Source: Thalassospira lucentensis (GTDB lineage Bacteria; Pseudomonadota; Alphaproteobacteria; Rhodospirillales; Thalassospiraceae). Taken from it: DNA of 64,000 nt. The notes under the pieces were generated by a model, which saw only the letters and a list, made by a program, of their open reading frames with translations, had not been told where the DNA came from and searched no databases. The stretch covers positions 476,686 to 540,685 of the forward strand of contig NZ_LPVY01000005.1 in NCBI RefSeq assembly GCF_001613805.1, read 5' to 3'. The first letter of the stretch is position 1. Each line of letters begins with the position of its first letter. Below, in pieces: positions 52,608 through 63,690 of the stretch. The position numbers and the translations under genes are program-made.

Positions 52608-55600
52608 CCGAAATTCGCGGCACCGATCCCAATATCCTGCAACGCAATGCGTCCGACCCGATGGCGTCGGTCTGGGTGTCGGCATCGGCCGGTGCGGGCA
52701 AGACAAAGGTTCTGTCGGACCGGGTTTTGCGCCTGATGCTGTCGGGGACTGAACCCCATCGCATCCTGTGTCTGACCTTTACCAAGGCCGCCGCGGCGGA
52801 AATGGCCAACCGTGTCAATGAACGGCTGGGTCATTGGGCAACCATGGAAGATCGTGAACTTCATGACGATCTTTTCAATCTGGCTGGCACCGCGCCAAGT
52901 GGCGATGAAACGCGTCGCGCGCGCCGCCTGTTTGCATCGGTCCTTGATGCGCCGGGCGGGATGAAAATCCAGACGATCCATGCTTTTTGTCAGTCATTAT
53001 TGCGCCGCTTCCCGCTTGAGGCCGGTCTGGCACCGCATTTTGAAATCATGGATGACCGGACTGCGGCCGAAACCATGGCCGATGTGCAGGAAGAAGTACT
53101 GGCCTTTGCCCGAAATGGCCGGGACGACGATCTTGCGGATGCCCTGTCGGTCGTGACCGGACAGGTCCGCGAAGGTGCCTTTGGCGAAGTCATGGGGGAA
53201 CTGGCGCGTGAACGTGGCCGTTTGAAACGCATGCTGGCCCATCATGGTGGTGCCAACCGGATGCGCGATGCGGTTTATGCCGCCCTTGGTGTTCCGGTCG
53301 GACAGGACGAAGACGCGGTATTGCGCAAGGCCCTGTCTGATGATGCGTTTGACCGCGACGGCCTTATGCGCGGGTTGGCCGCGTTGGAGGCCGGGACCAA
53401 AACAGATCAGGACCGCGTTCCGGCACTGGCGCAATTCCTTGAAAAAACCGGTATCGAGGATCGGCTGGCGGTATTTTCCGATTATCGCGGTGTCTTCTTT
53501 ACCGCGGCGGGCGAACCACGCGCCAAGCTGATCACGAAAAAGGCCGCCGAAAATCACCCGATGGGGGCCGATGCGCTGGAAGCCGAATGTGCGCGCCTGA
53601 TCGAGGTCGACCGTTTGCGCAAGGCCGCAGCCCTGGCCGGGGCGACGGCGGCCCTGATCAGCATCGGAAATGCGATGCTGGATCGCTATGCCGCCAAAAA
53701 GGCCCTGCATGCCCGTCTTGATTATGACGACCTGATCCTGACAAGCCTGCGGTTGTTGCAACAGCAGGCCGGGATTGCCGGGTGGGTTTTGTTCAAACTC
53801 GACGAAGGGCTTGATCATATCCTGATTGACGAGGCACAGGACACCAACCCCGAACAATGGGAAGTGGTGCGCATTCTGGCCGAGGAATTCTTTGCCGGTG
53901 CCGGGCAGCATGATGAAAAGCCACGGACAATCTTTGCCGTTGGGGATGCGAAACAATCTATTTACAGCTTCCAGCGCGCAGATCCCGAAAAATTCACCCA
54001 GATGCGGGCCTATTTCCGTGAACGGGCACGTGAAATCCAAGCCGAGTGGCGCGAAGTCCCGATGAACATATCCTTCCGTTCGACCGATGCGGTTTTGGGC
54101 ACGGTGGACCGGGTTTTTGCCGGGATGATCGCAAAGCAGGGTGTCGGCGACGACGGTGCTGATGTCAGCCATAGTCCGTTCCGCGTCGGGCAGGCCGGGC
54201 GGATTGAATTATGGCCTGCGGTCGAACCGCAGGAACGTGACGCCGAAGACCCATGGACGCCACCAACCCGCATCGTGCGCCTTGAAGATCCGGAAATCAG
54301 GCTGGCGCGGGTCATTGCCGGGCGTATCCGCCACGCCATCGATACGGGCGAGAAACTGATATCGCGTGATCGTCCGGTACGGGCAGGTGATTTCATGATC
54401 CTGGTGCGGCGTCGTACCGCCTTTGTCGATGAAGTCGTCAAGGCGTTAAAGGAACGAAACGTTCCTGTCGCTGGTGTTGACCGCATGCAGATCACTGATC
54501 AGCTTGCGGTGATGGACCTGATCGCCTTTGGCCGGTTCCTGTTGATGCCCGAAGACGACCTGACATTGGCAGAGGTGCTCAAAAGTCCGCTGATCGGGTT
54601 TGACGATGATCAGCTATTTGCAATCGCCCATAACCGTCCGCGCACCCTTTGGCTTGCCTTGCGCGAAAAGGCGGGCAGTGATGATGCTGATCCGGCTTTC
54701 CTTTCGGCCTATCAATTCCTGTCGAAATGGCTGGGGCGGGTTGATTACGAACGTCCGTTTGAACTGTTTGCCGAACTTCTGGGCGGGCGCGGTGATGATG
54801 CGCGCGGGGTGCGCGCACGTCTGGTCGGGCGGCTCGGGATCGAAGCAAACGACCCGATTGACGAATTCCTTAACCTCGCGATGGGATACGAAGGCGATCA
54901 CGCCCCGACCTTGCAGGGGTTCCTTCACTGGTTGATGGCAGGGGATGCCGAAATCAAGCGTGACCTTGAACAAAGCGGGCGTGACGAGGTCCGGATCATG
55001 ACGGTGCATGGGGCCAAGGGCTTGCAGGCGCCCATCGTATTCCTGCCCGATACCATGCAGGTACCGACACAGGCGCCCAACCTGTTCTGGCAGGAAGATC
55101 GCGACCTGATGTATTGGCTGCCGCGTGTGGCATTGGAAACCGATGTGGTGTCGCGTCTGCGTGATGGTATCGCGATCAAGCGTGATCAGGAATATAACCG
55201 CCTGCTGTATGTGGCGCTGACGCGCGCCGAAGACCGGCTTTATATCTGCGGCTGGCAGGGCAAGCGCAAGGCACCCGATCATTGCTGGTACAATCTGTGT
55301 CAGCAGGCTATGGAGGGCTATGCCCGGTCCGAGCCGTTTGATTTTTCCGATTTTTCCGGGTCCGGCTGGGCCGGTGATGGCTGGGTATGGGAAACCGATC
55401 AGCGCGAAGCACCCCGGGCTGACAAGGTCGAAACGGCAAGCGGTGCGACAGATTTGCCCAAACGGGCCCTGATTCGCGATATCGCCCCGATCGAGGCCTT
55501 CCCGCCTAGGCCACTGGCACCCAGCCGCCCGCTGGAAGAAGAGCCGTCTGTGCAATCGCCATTGGGCGGGGATCAGGGCCAAAGCTTCAAACGCGGGCTT

Positions 55601-56065
55601 TTGATTCACAAGCTGCTTGAATTGTTGCCTGACCTGCCTGAAGCCAAAAGGCGGCCGGCCGCCCAACGATTCCTTGCCCAGCCGGTTCATGCGCTTGATG
55701 CAGACCAGCAGCGCGAAATCACCAATGAAACAATCGCGATTTTTGAGAATCCCGAATTCGCACCTGTTTTTGATGCCGGGTCAAAGGCCGAGGTGCCGCT
55801 GGTCGGGATCGTCGGCGGGGACGTCGTTTCCGCCCAGATCGACCGTCTGGTCGTGCGTGAGAACGAGGTCATGATCGTTGATTTTAAAACAAATCGTCCG
55901 CCTCCGCGCGATGTCGATGGCATACCACGTGCCTATCGTCGGCAGATGTCGATTTACCGGGCCGCATTAAGCCAGATGTATCCGGACAAACGCATTCGCT
56001 GTTTCATCCTTTGGACCAACGGACCATGGATGGTAGAGCTGCCCGAACACATCATGAGACTGTAA
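52604..56065 (+). CDS. addA: Double-strand break repair helicase/nuclease AddA
   Basis: A 1153-residue UvrD-type helicase plus nuclease. Walker A SASAGAGKTKVLSDRVLRLM, LCLTFTKAAAAEMANRV (motif Ia), QTIHAFCQSLLRRFPLEAGL, HILIDEAQDTNPEQWEVVRI (motif II), FAVGDAKQSIYSFQRADPEK (III), IMTVHGAKGLQAPIVFLPDT, and RLLYVALTRAEDRLYICGW (VI). The C-terminal nuclease has MIVDFKTNRPPP. It overlaps addB by four bases; trxA follows after 105 bases. Confidence 0.97.
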   Translation: MTEIRGTDPNILQRNASDPMASVWVSASAGAGKTKVLSDRVLRLMLSGTEPHRILCLTFTKAAAAEMANRVNERLGHWATMEDRELHDDLFNLAGTAPSGDETRRARRLFASVLDAPGGMKIQTIHAFCQSLLRRFPLEAGLAPHFEIMDDRTAAETMADVQEEVLAFARNGRDDDLADALSVVTGQVREGAFGEVMGELARERGRLKRMLAHHGGANRMRDAVYAALGVPVGQDEDAVLRKALSDDAFDRDGLMRGLAALEAGTKTDQDRVPALAQFLEKTGIEDRLAVFSDYRGVFFTAAGEPRAKLITKKAAENHPMGADALEAECARLIEVDRLRKAAALAGATAALISIGNAMLDRYAAKKALHARLDYDDLILTSLRLLQQQAGIAGWVLFKLDEGLDHILIDEAQDTNPEQWEVVRILAEEFFAGAGQHDEKPRTIFAVGDAKQSIYSFQRADPEKFTQMRAYFRERAREIQAEWREVPMNISFRSTDAVLGTVDRVFAGMIAKQGVGDDGADVSHSPFRVGQAGRIELWPAVEPQERDAEDPWTPPTRIVRLEDPEIRLARVIAGRIRHAIDTGEKLISRDRPVRAGDFMILVRRRTAFVDEVVKALKERNVPVAGVDRMQITDQLAVMDLIAFGRFLLMPEDDLTLAEVLKSPLIGFDDDQLFAIAHNRPRTLWLALREKAGSDDADPAFLSAYQFLSKWLGRVDYERPFELFAELLGGRGDDARGVRARLVGRLGIEANDPIDEFLNLAMGYEGDHAPTLQGFLHWLMAGDAEIKRDLEQSGRDEVRIMTVHGAKGLQAPIVFLPDTMQVPTQAPNLFWQEDRDLMYWLPRVALETDVVSRLRDGIAIKRDQEYNRLLYVALTRAEDRLYICGWQGKRKAPDHCWYNLCQQAMEGYARSEPFDFSDFSGSGWAGDGWVWETDQREAPRADKVETASGATDLPKRALIRDIAPIEAFPPRPLAPSRPLEEEPSVQSPLGGDQGQSFKRGLLIHKLLELLPDLPEAKRRPAAQRFLAQPVHALDADQQREITNETIAIFENPEFAPVFDAGSKAEVPLVGIVGGDVVSAQIDRLVVRENEVMIVDFKTNRPPPRDVDGIPRAYRRQMSIYRAALSQMYPDKRIRCFILWTNGPWMVELPEHIMRL

Positions 56066-56170
56066 CGCGCTTGACGTTTGCGTCAGTGCTGCCTACCTTT
56101 GCCTCCATACAGCGGATCGAGGTTAGCGGGTTTTCCCCACTTGGCCTCGTAACAACCAGGAACTGATAGT

Positions 56171-56491
56171 ATGACCACGATTAAAGTATCCGATACTTCG
56201 TTCGATTCCGACGTTCTGGGTTCCAACGACCCGGTTCTCGTCGATTTCTGGGCGGAATGGTGTGGCCCGTGTAAACAGATCGCGCCGTATCTGGACGAAA
56301 TTGCTGGCGAACTGGGCGGCAAGCTCAAGATTGCCAAGGTAAACATCGACGAAAACCCGAACACCCCGGCGAAATACGGTGTGCGCGGTATCCCGACCCT
56401 GATGATCTTCAAGGGTGGCGAAGTTGCAGCGATGAAAGTTGGCGCGCTGCCGAAAAGCGCTCTGGTTGACTGGATCAATCAGTCGATCTGA
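56171..56491 (+). CDS. trxA: Thioredoxin
   Basis: A 106-residue thioredoxin with the active site Trp30-Cys31-Gly-Pro-Cys34-Lys, in [20 protein letters not shown], and the cis-Pro loop [13 protein letters not shown]. It reduces protein disulphides such as ribonucleotide reductase and methionine sulphoxide reductase. AGGAACTGATAGT lies before the ATG. Its own terminator follows; it is probably transcribed both alone and from the addAB run. Confidence 0.97.
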   Translation: MTTIKVSDTSFDSDVLGSNDPVLVDFWAEWCGPCKQIAPYLDEIAGELGGKLKIAKVNIDENPNTPAKYGVRGIPTLMIFKGGEVAAMKVGALPKSALVDWINQSI

Positions 56492-56521
56492 TCATCTGAT
56501 CGGTGACGATCTTAAAACATC

Positions 56522-56557
56522 AAAAGGCGGGCTGTGTCATGCAGCCCGCCTTTTTTG
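56522..56557 (+). terminator. trxA terminator
   Basis: 13-bp stem AAAAGGCGGGCTG / CAGCCCGCCTTTT with a seven-base loop and TTTTTT. It also faces the 3' end of the convergent chemoreceptor gene. Confidence 0.92.
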
Positions 56558-56575
56558 TCAGATTGGCGCTAACAA

Positions 56576-58261
56576 TCACGCTGCCCTGATATCGTTCAGG
56601 AACTGCTTTATCTGAGTCATCAGATTCTGTGATTTGTTGTTCAGGCTGCCGGATGCCGCGAGAACCTGACCGGATGCCTCGCGTTCTTCCTCGGCCGCCT
56701 CGCGCAGGCCGATAACATTTTGCGCGACGTCCTTGGTGCCGGTTGCCGCTTCGGCGACATTGCGGGCAATTTCGGCGGTGGCGGCATCCTGTTCGCGGAC
56801 GGCTGCGGAAATGCTGGCCGCGACCTCGTTCAATTCCTTCATGCGACCGGAAAGATGCTTGATTGCGCCAAGTGCATTCTGCGTCGATTCCTGAATGCCA
56901 CCGATTTGGCCTGCGATATCTTCGGTTGCGCGTGTGGTCTGGTTGGCAAGGTTTTTGACCTCGGCGGCGACAACCGCAAAGCCCTTGCCGGCATCACCGG
57001 CACGTGCGGCCTCGATGGTGGCGTTAAGCGCCAGAAGGTTTGTCTGTTCGGCAATTGACTGAATAAGTTCAACCACCTCGCCGATCTTGTCGGACGCTGT
57101 TCCCAGTTCGGCAAAAATCGTGCTGGCTTCGTCGGCTTCGGTTGCACCTGATTGGGCGATGTCCGAACTCCGCGAAACCTGCGATGTGATTTCGTCGATG
57201 GACGCGGCAAGCTGTTCTGCGGCGGCGGCAACGGTATCCACATTGGCCGCTGCCTGTTCGGTTGCTGCCGCAACATTGGCTGCCCGCCCGGTGGTTGCGT
57301 CGGACTGGCTGGCCATGCCTGTGGCCGTGGCGCGTAATTGCTCCAGCGCGCTGTGAACCGTCGACAGGTTCCCCTCAACCTCGGTCTCAAAGCTTTTAAT
57401 CAGCTTTTCGACCTTTTCCGCACGGGCAATCTGGGTCTTGTGCGTATCTTTCTGTTCCCGTTCAAGCTTTTCGGCCTGTTCGCGGTTTGATCTGAAAACG
57501 TCAAGTGACCGGGCCAGTGCACCGATTTCATCACGCCGATCTGTTTCGTCTGTGGTGACGCTGGTATCGCCCTGTGCCAGTTTGTTAAGCGCCTCGGTGA
57601 TCGTCCGCAAGGGTCGGGTTGTCGATCTGTCAATCGCAAGTCCGGCCATTCCGATAACAATCAGCATGGCAATCGCGACCGCGATATCATTGATGGCGGT
57701 CTGCCAGAAAATCCCGTCAACATCGTCGATATAAACGCCGGTTGTTACCACCCAGCCCCACGGCTTGAATGTTTCGGCATAGGCCAGTTTGGGAAATACC
57801 CCGTCATGCCCCGGCTTGTTCCACTCATAGGTCAGGAAACCGCCTTCGGGATTGCGGGCCGCCTTGACCATTTCATCAAGGATCGGAACACCATTGACGT
57901 CAATCACCTGTTTGCCGTTCTGACCGTTCAGTTTTGGCTGGATCGGATGCAGGATGACCTTGGTATCAAGGCCCAGTACAAACACATAGTTGTTGCCGGC
58001 GTAACGGGCATTCTGAATGAACTCTGTCGCGCGGGTTTGCGCTTCTTCAAGGGTGATCTCGCCAGATTTGACGAGCTGATCATAATGGCTAAAGGTCGAA
58101 CGGGTCATATCGACGATTTGCCGGACATTGGCTTTCTTTTCTTCGACCAGTGCAGATCGCAGTGTCACAAGATCAAAGATCGCCAGACCACCCAGCGCAA
58201 AAGCCGTCATTACCAGTACCATCCGCAATTTGGCGGAAAGCGAGAAATTGGAGAGTTTCAT
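56576..58261 (-). CDS. Methyl-accepting chemotaxis protein with single Cache sensor domain
   Basis: A 561-residue chemoreceptor: helix 1 (about 12-31), a periplasmic sCache_2 domain (~32-185, with [20 protein letters not shown] and [13 protein letters not shown]), helix 2 (~188-207), HAMP (about 208-260, [20 protein letters not shown]), and a signalling coiled coil whose tip is [20 protein letters not shown]. sCache_2 receptors often sense small carboxylates; the ligand is unknown. It lies where lolA follows ftsK in many related genomes. GGAGAACCCG precedes the ATG; no che genes are nearby. Confidence 0.95.
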   Translation of the reverse strand: MKLSNFSLSAKLRMVLVMTAFALGGLAIFDLVTLRSALVEEKKANVRQIVDMTRSTFSHYDQLVKSGEITLEEAQTRATEFIQNARYAGNNYVFVLGLDTKVILHPIQPKLNGQNGKQVIDVNGVPILDEMVKAARNPEGGFLTYEWNKPGHDGVFPKLAYAETFKPWGWVVTTGVYIDDVDGIFWQTAINDIAVAIAMLIVIGMAGLAIDRSTTRPLRTITEALNKLAQGDTSVTTDETDRRDEIGALARSLDVFRSNREQAEKLEREQKDTHKTQIARAEKVEKLIKSFETEVEGNLSTVHSALEQLRATATGMASQSDATTGRAANVAAATEQAAANVDTVAAAAEQLAASIDEITSQVSRSSDIAQSGATEADEASTIFAELGTASDKIGEVVELIQSIAEQTNLLALNATIEAARAGDAGKGFAVVAAEVKNLANQTTRATEDIAGQIGGIQESTQNALGAIKHLSGRMKELNEVAASISAAVREQDAATAEIARNVAEAATGTKDVAQNVIGLREAAEEEREASGQVLAASGSLNNKSQNLMTQIKQFLNDIRAA

Positions 58262-58462
58262 CGGGTTCTCCGTGTTTGGACGTTAACGGCGGGAAACTGC
58301 ATTCAGCAAAAGCTGTCAGACCAGCATAACTGCAACATAGGGTTGTGCAGATGTGCGGTTTTATAAAAAGAGCTTTGCCATTTGTTCCTGATCGAAATCA
58401 AAAAACCCGTGGTAAAATGAAGAATCCTCAGTGAAATGAGTACTGCGACGAAATCTGCAAAC

Positions 58463-58499
58463 GAAAGAGGGATGCACATGGCATCCCTCTTTCATTTGT
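58463..58499 (-). terminator. ftsK terminator
   Basis: Perfect 13-bp stem GAAAGAGGGATGC / GCATCCCTCTTTC, loop ACATG, about 30 bases after the ftsK stop. The T-run on the minus strand side is short (CTTTCG), so it is moderate as a terminator. Confidence 0.65.
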
Positions 58500-58525
58500 T
58501 GATGATATTTTTGGTTGCAGGCGGA

Positions 58526-61006
58526 TCAGTATTCGTAAGGTGATCCGTCCATGTTTTCCATCAGGACTTCGCGTTTGCCAACATGGTTGGCGGATGAAAC
58601 AATCCCGTTTTCTTCCATCTGTTCGATGATGCGGGCGGCGCGGTTATAGCCGATCGACAGTTTGCGCTGGATGAAACTGGTGGATGCCTTTTTCTCGCGC
58701 AGGACAATGCCGACTGCCTGATTATACAGGTCATCATCCGATCCGTTCCCGCCGCCATCTGAACCGCCGCCACCGGCCATATAGGCCGCGACCGGATCTT
58801 CTTCCGGTTCTTCGGTAACGGTTTCAAGATAGGCCGGATCACCCTGATCGCGCAGATGGGCAACGATGCTTTCGACTTCCTCGTCTGATACAAACGGACC
58901 ATGGACGCGCTGCAATCGGCCGCCTTGGCCCATATAAAGCATATCCCCCTGACCCAGAAGCTGCTCGGCGCCCATTTCACCAAGAATGGTCCGGGAATCG
59001 ATCTTGGACGTCACGGAATAGGAAATACGCGTCGGGAAGTTCGCCTTGATCGTACCGGTGATCACGTCGACCGACGGACGCTGGGTCGCCATGATCAGGT
59101 GCAGGCCCGCCGCACGCGCCATCTGTGCCAGACGCTGGATCGATGCCTCGACATCCTTGCCCGCCACCAGCATCAGGTCGGCCATTTCGTCGACGATCAC
59201 CACGATGAACGGCAGCGGCTCCATCGGCAGTTCCTGATCTTCAAAAATCGGTTTGCCGGTTTCCGGATCAAAGCCTGTCTGGACGCGGCGGGTAAGCTGT
59301 TCGCCCTTGGCGGCCGCTTCCTTGATGCGTTTGTTATAGCCCGCGATGTTACGCACACCGACCTGGCTCATGGCGCGATAACGGTCTTCCATTTCGCGCA
59401 CCGCCCATTTAAGGGCAACAACCGCCTTGTGCGGGTCGGTCACAACCGGCGTCAGAAGATGCGGGATACCATCGTAAATCGACAGTTCCAGCATTTTCGG
59501 ATCGATCATGATGAAACGGCATTCTTCCGGTTTCAGGCGATAAAGCAGCGACAGGATCATCGCATTCACACCAACCGACTTACCCGAACCCGTCGTACCG
59601 GCAATCAGCAGGTGCGGCATTTTCGCCAGATCGGCAATCACCGGCGTACCACCGATATCCTTGCCAAGGCTCATATTAAGCTTGCCGGTATTCTTTTCAA
59701 AATCGCTGGATGCCAGAATTTCATGCAGATGTACCGTTTCGCGGCGCGAATTCGGCAATTCGATACCGATCACATTGCGTCCCGGAACAACCGCCACACG
59801 GGCGGCAATCGCGCTCATGGAACGTGCGATATCATCGGCCAGACCGATCACGCGTGATGATTTAACACCTGCGGCCGGTTCAAGTTCATAAAGGGTAACG
59901 ACCGGGCCGGGGCGGACCTGAACGATCTCGCCCTTAACGCCGAAGTCCTGAAGAACGGTTTCCAGAAGGCGGGCATTTTGCGCCAATGCTTCCTGATCGA
60001 TCTGGGTTGCGTCGGCAGGATCGGGTTCATGCAAAAGGCTAAGCGGCGGGAACCGGTAATCGTCTGATCCAAGATCAAAGGATGCCTGCCGCTGGGCCGA
60101 TGCCTTTTCGCCGGGCTGCAATTTTGCTGCCGGTGCGGCGACGATATGAACCGGCGGGGCGTGGTCCGCTTCATTGTAATCATCATCAAAATCATCGTCG
60201 TCATTGTTGTTATTTGACGATGTTGCCGCTTGCAGGCGGGTACTGATGGCAGCACCGAGGCCGGGTTTCCCCTTATCAAGTGACGGTTCCTGACGCATGC
60301 GTGGATTACGGGCGGCTGTACGTTCGCCCGGGCGTTCATCTGTTGAATTGCTGGGAATGGCACGACCAATTCCAGAAATAATACCGCCAGCAATACGTGA
60401 CAGGATTGATCCAACCTTCTGCCATTCAGACATATGATAGGCCATGCAGAACATGGTCAGGAACAGGCCAAGCACCATTGAAATCAGCGCAATCAGTGGA
60501 CGTGCACCCGGCACACCAATTATTTCGAACCCGTATTGAAGCTTGGACAGCAGCAGATCACCGGCAAAACCGCCAAACCCGACCGTGAGCGGCCAATGCA
60601 TGCCCGGACGAATGGCCGCAGCCGCCGTCGCGACGAGCAGCAGGGCGAGCGGCAGAACCAGAAACCGTGCCCACATCCAGTTAAACGGACGAACCGCAAT
60701 CAACCGCAGGCCCCAGCCAAGGAGCAGAACCGTCAGCAGTGCAGATGCCAGACCAAGCGTGCGCAATAGCAAATCCGCCGTATAGGCCCCGAATGTGCCA
60801 AGCGGGTTAAAGATCACATTTCGATCGGCTGCATGGTTGAAGGAAGGGTCACCGGGATGGAAGCCGATCAGCATCATGAAAACGGCAACTGCCGCACCAA
60901 CCAGGACAAGCCCGCAGATTTGCAACCCGCTTCGTTTCAGCAGATTGACAAGACTGCCCGGCATGAAGGCGGTGCTGCGTGCGAGAAGGTTGGACTGACT
61001 GCTCAT
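58526..61006 (-). CDS. ftsK: DNA translocase FtsK
   Basis: An 826-residue FtsK: four membrane helices in the first ~200 residues, a variable linker with runs of Asn/Asp (~265-280), the AAA+ motor (Walker [21 protein letters not shown], near residue 470; Walker [21 protein letters not shown]) and the C-terminal gamma DNA-binding winged helix ([20 protein letters not shown]). It anchors to the division septum, pumps chromosome dimers apart and activates XerCD at dif. The linker is short compared with E. coli FtsK. It sits between the aminotransferase gene and the chemoreceptor. Confidence 0.97.
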   Translation of the reverse strand: MSSQSNLLARSTAFMPGSLVNLLKRSGLQICGLVLVGAAVAVFMMLIGFHPGDPSFNHAADRNVIFNPLGTFGAYTADLLLRTLGLASALLTVLLLGWGLRLIAVRPFNWMWARFLVLPLALLLVATAAAAIRPGMHWPLTVGFGGFAGDLLLSKLQYGFEIIGVPGARPLIALISMVLGLFLTMFCMAYHMSEWQKVGSILSRIAGGIISGIGRAIPSNSTDERPGERTAARNPRMRQEPSLDKGKPGLGAAISTRLQAATSSNNNNDDDDFDDDYNEADHAPPVHIVAAPAAKLQPGEKASAQRQASFDLGSDDYRFPPLSLLHEPDPADATQIDQEALAQNARLLETVLQDFGVKGEIVQVRPGPVVTLYELEPAAGVKSSRVIGLADDIARSMSAIAARVAVVPGRNVIGIELPNSRRETVHLHEILASSDFEKNTGKLNMSLGKDIGGTPVIADLAKMPHLLIAGTTGSGKSVGVNAMILSLLYRLKPEECRFIMIDPKMLELSIYDGIPHLLTPVVTDPHKAVVALKWAVREMEDRYRAMSQVGVRNIAGYNKRIKEAAAKGEQLTRRVQTGFDPETGKPIFEDQELPMEPLPFIVVIVDEMADLMLVAGKDVEASIQRLAQMARAAGLHLIMATQRPSVDVITGTIKANFPTRISYSVTSKIDSRTILGEMGAEQLLGQGDMLYMGQGGRLQRVHGPFVSDEEVESIVAHLRDQGDPAYLETVTEEPEEDPVAAYMAGGGGSDGGGNGSDDDLYNQAVGIVLREKKASTSFIQRKLSIGYNRAARIIEQMEENGIVSSANHVGKREVLMENMDGSPYEY

Positions 61007-61051
61007 CGGGGTATCCGTTGTCGTTTCGTCGCTATTGGTCAGGATCGTGGT

Positions 61052-62260
61052 TCAGCTCAGCGCGTCGGCAATACGTCGAAGCCCTTCGCGGGTGGTTTCA
61101 AGGTCATGGACAAGCGCAATGCGGATAAAGCGTTTTCCGGGATTGTTGCCATCTGCATCCGTGATCGACAGATAGCTGCCCGGAATGACTTTCACACCTT
61201 CCTCTGCCCATATTTTGCGGGTGGCGGCTTCATCATCACCGACATCAAGCCACAGGAAAAAGCCCCCCGGCGGGCGATAGAAGCCAAACCGGTTGCCAAA
61301 GATTTCCTGCGCGACATCAATCTTGGCGCGGTAAAGATCGCGGTTTTGCGATGCATGGGCATCATCTGCCCAAAGTTCGGCGGATGCGGCCATGATCGGC
61401 ATTGGAACGGTGGCCGAACAATAGCTGCGCAAGGCATTGAAACGTTTGATGATAACCGGGTCGCCCGCGACAAAGCCGGAACGCAATCCCGGCGCGCTGG
61501 ACCGTTTCGACAGGCTGTGGAAAACAACCACATTATCCATCCGGCCGCCCTGTGCCGCACAGATTTCAAGTGCACCAACCGGGGCTTCGCGATCATAGAT
61601 ATCGGCGTAGCATTCATCCATCGCCAGAACGAAATCATGTTCCTGTGCCATGGCGATGATACGTTCAAGATAGTCCCGTGATGCAACAGATCCTTGCGGG
61701 TTGGCTGGTGAACACAGGAAAAACAGGCTGCAGGCTTTAAGCGTTTCGATATCGATCTGATCAAGGTCAGGCAAGAAATCCGTTTCCGGATCTGCTGCCA
61801 GCGGCACCATTTCCGCGTCGTTAAGAACCGCGGCACCGCAATAGACCTGATAGAACGGATTGGGCAGAAGAACCTTGGGCTTCGGGCCGGGCTGATCTTG
61901 CGGGATGACACAGGTTGCAATCAGATAAAGGGCCTCGCGGGTTCCCGCGACCGGCAGGATATGAGCATCCCGATCAATCATGTCCGAAGGCAGGTCATAA
62001 CGGCGGTCAAGCCATCCCTTGATGGCGCTTCGCAGCTCGGGCGTGCCGTTTCCTGGCGGGTATTTATGCCAGAGACTGGCATACTTCACCATCGCCTCGG
62101 TGATCATCGCGGGCGGTTCGTGCTGCGGCTCGCCAATCGACATCACCAATGGCGTCTTGCCGGGTTCAATCCCCTCCAGCAGGGCGGCAAGCCGTGGGAA
62201 CGGATAGGCAGGCAACTGATCAAGGCGCTGGTTAAACATCGCGTTCGGTATTCCGGTCAT
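61052..62260 (-). CDS. Class I/II aminotransferase, DapC-like (N-succinyldiaminopimelate aminotransferase)
   Basis: A 402-residue fold-type I PLP enzyme. PLVMSIGEPQHEPPAMI, YPPGNGTPELRSAIKGWLDR, LLPNPFYQVYCGAAV (aromatic stacking), FLCSPANPQGSVA, MDECYADIYD (PLP Asp/Tyr) and the Schiff-base Lys in FHSLSKRSSAPGLRSGFVAG. This matches the DapC group that acts in lysine/diaminopimelate synthesis, and its site beside ftsK and amt is common in alphaproteobacteria. The in-frame GTG at 62275 is less likely than ATG 62260, which has GACGGATCC upstream. Confidence 0.85.
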   Translation of the reverse strand: MTGIPNAMFNQRLDQLPAYPFPRLAALLEGIEPGKTPLVMSIGEPQHEPPAMITEAMVKYASLWHKYPPGNGTPELRSAIKGWLDRRYDLPSDMIDRDAHILPVAGTREALYLIATCVIPQDQPGPKPKVLLPNPFYQVYCGAAVLNDAEMVPLAADPETDFLPDLDQIDIETLKACSLFFLCSPANPQGSVASRDYLERIIAMAQEHDFVLAMDECYADIYDREAPVGALEICAAQGGRMDNVVVFHSLSKRSSAPGLRSGFVAGDPVIIKRFNALRSYCSATVPMPIMAASAELWADDAHASQNRDLYRAKIDVAQEIFGNRFGFYRPPGGFFLWLDVGDDEAATRKIWAEEGVKVIPGSYLSITDADGNNPGKRFIRIALVHDLETTREGLRRIADALS

Positions 62261-62388
62261 GAATGGATCCGTCACATATCAACAGGCGTCAAAATGCGGG
62301 TGTCCGTAAAATGTGGGCAATCTCCCCTGACTTTACCCCTATGCCAAAAATACAAAGAAAGATTTAAGGGCAGGGGTTCGAATAATGA

Positions 62389-62422
62389 AAAAGCCCGGAA
62401 AGATGCGCTTTCCGGGCTTTTG
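62389..62422 (-). terminator. amt terminator
   Basis: Perfect 14-bp stem AAAAGCCCGGAAAG / CTTTCCGGGCTTTT, loop ATGCG, with A/T tails on both sides. It isolates amt from the aminotransferase downstream. Confidence 0.92.
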
Positions 62423-62451
62423 ACAGGAAATCGGGGCAAAGAATTGGCAGA

Positions 62452-63690
62452 TCAGCTTGCGCGCAGATCATCCTCGGGATAGGCGCCGATTTTGTGGATG
62501 GATATATCCGCCCCGTCGAACTCGTCTTCTTCAGACAATCGAAGGCCGATGGTCCGTTTGATCGTGCCGTAAACCACAAATCCCGCGATTGCGGCAAACA
62601 CGGCACCGATCAGTGATCCGGCAAGCTGGGCACCAAACGAAACGCCGCCCATTCCACCAAGGGCTTCGAGTCCGAAAATGCCACATGCAATGCCCCCCAT
62701 CAGGCCACACATGCCATGTAATGGCCAGACACCCAGCACGTCGTCGATCTTCCATCTGGTCTGGCACTGGTTGAAGCCCCAGACGAACAGAACACCGGCA
62801 ATACCGCCAGTGACCAGTGCTCCGATCGGGTGCATGACGTCCGATCCTGCGCAAACGGCAACCAGTCCGGCAAGTGCACCGTTGTGAACGAAACCGGGGT
62901 CGTTACGTCCTGCGACCAGTGCCGTCAGAATGCCGCCAACCATTGCCATCAGCGAATTGACCGCGACCAGCCCGGTAATGCCGCTAATCGATTGGGCCGA
63001 CATGACGTTGAAGCCAAACCAGCCAACGCAAAGTACCCATGATCCCAGTGCCAGAAACGGGATGTTGGATGGCGGAATACCAACCAGTCCACCGGTTTTG
63101 GTGTAACGCCCCCGCCGGACTCCAAGCGATACAACGGCACCAAGGGCGATCCAGCCACCAACCGCGTGGACAACAATAGAACCTGCAAAATCGTGGAAAG
63201 GTGCGCCAAAGGTGGCCTCAATCATATCCTGGAAGCCGAAATTGTTGTTCCAGACCAGTCCTTCAAACAGCGGATAAAAGATGCCAACCAGAATGGCGGT
63301 GGCAATCAGCTGCGGATAAAACCGCGCCCGTTCGGCAATGCCACCGGAAATGATTGCGGGGATTGCGGCCGCAAATGTCAGTAGGAAGAAGAACTTAACC
63401 AGATCATAGCCGCTGGACGCAAAAAGATGCTGTCCGTCAACCATCGCAGATCCGCTAAGAACCGCGGCATTGCTAAAGAAATCAACACCATAGGCAACGC
63501 CATAGCCGATGAAAAAATAGGCAATGGTGGAAACGGCAAAATCTACGATGATTTTAACCAGTGCGTTTACCTGGTTTTTCTTGCGTACGGTTCCGACTTC
63601 AAGAAAGGCGAAACCGGCATGCATGGCGAGCACCATAATAGCGCCCATCAGGACGAAAAATACGTCCGAGGCGGTCTGGAATGCCTCCAT
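62452..63690 (-). CDS. amt: Ammonium transporter (Amt/Rh family)
   Basis: A 412-residue membrane protein with eleven expected helices. FAFLEVGTVRKKNQVNALVK, FHDFAGSIVVHAVGGWIALG (first pore His), FGFNVMSAQSISGITGLVAV and DVMHPIGALVTGGIAGVLFV (second pore His) are the conserved Amt blocks. It conducts NH3/NH4+ across the inner membrane; the C-terminal tail normally contacts PII protein. Unlike most proteobacterial loci there is no adjacent glnK. The frame is open upstream, but ATG 63690 gives the family N-terminus with GGGGGTTGCCCG before it. Confidence 0.95.
   Translation of the reverse strand: MEAFQTASDVFFVLMGAIMVLAMHAGFAFLEVGTVRKKNQVNALVKIIVDFAVSTIAYFFIGYGVAYGVDFFSNAAVLSGSAMVDGQHLFASSGYDLVKFFFLLTFAAAIPAIISGGIAERARFYPQLIATAILVGIFYPLFEGLVWNNNFGFQDMIEATFGAPFHDFAGSIVVHAVGGWIALGAVVSLGVRRGRYTKTGGLVGIPPSNIPFLALGSWVLCVGWFGFNVMSAQSISGITGLVAVNSLMAMVGGILTALVAGRNDPGFVHNGALAGLVAVCAGSDVMHPIGALVTGGIAGVLFVWGFNQCQTRWKIDDVLGVWPLHGMCGLMGGIACGIFGLEALGGMGGVSFGAQLAGSLIGAVFAAIAGFVVYGTIKRTIGLRLSEEDEFDGADISIHKIGAYPEDDLRAS

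Noticed and set aside
51624..52706. 360-codon open frame opposite the addB 3' end
   Set aside because: No recognisable domains, and addB on the other strand carries an intact nuclease domain over the same bases.
62366..62386. GGTTCGAATA resembling a tRNA T-arm
   Set aside because: No matching acceptor, D-arm or anticodon stem can be drawn around it.
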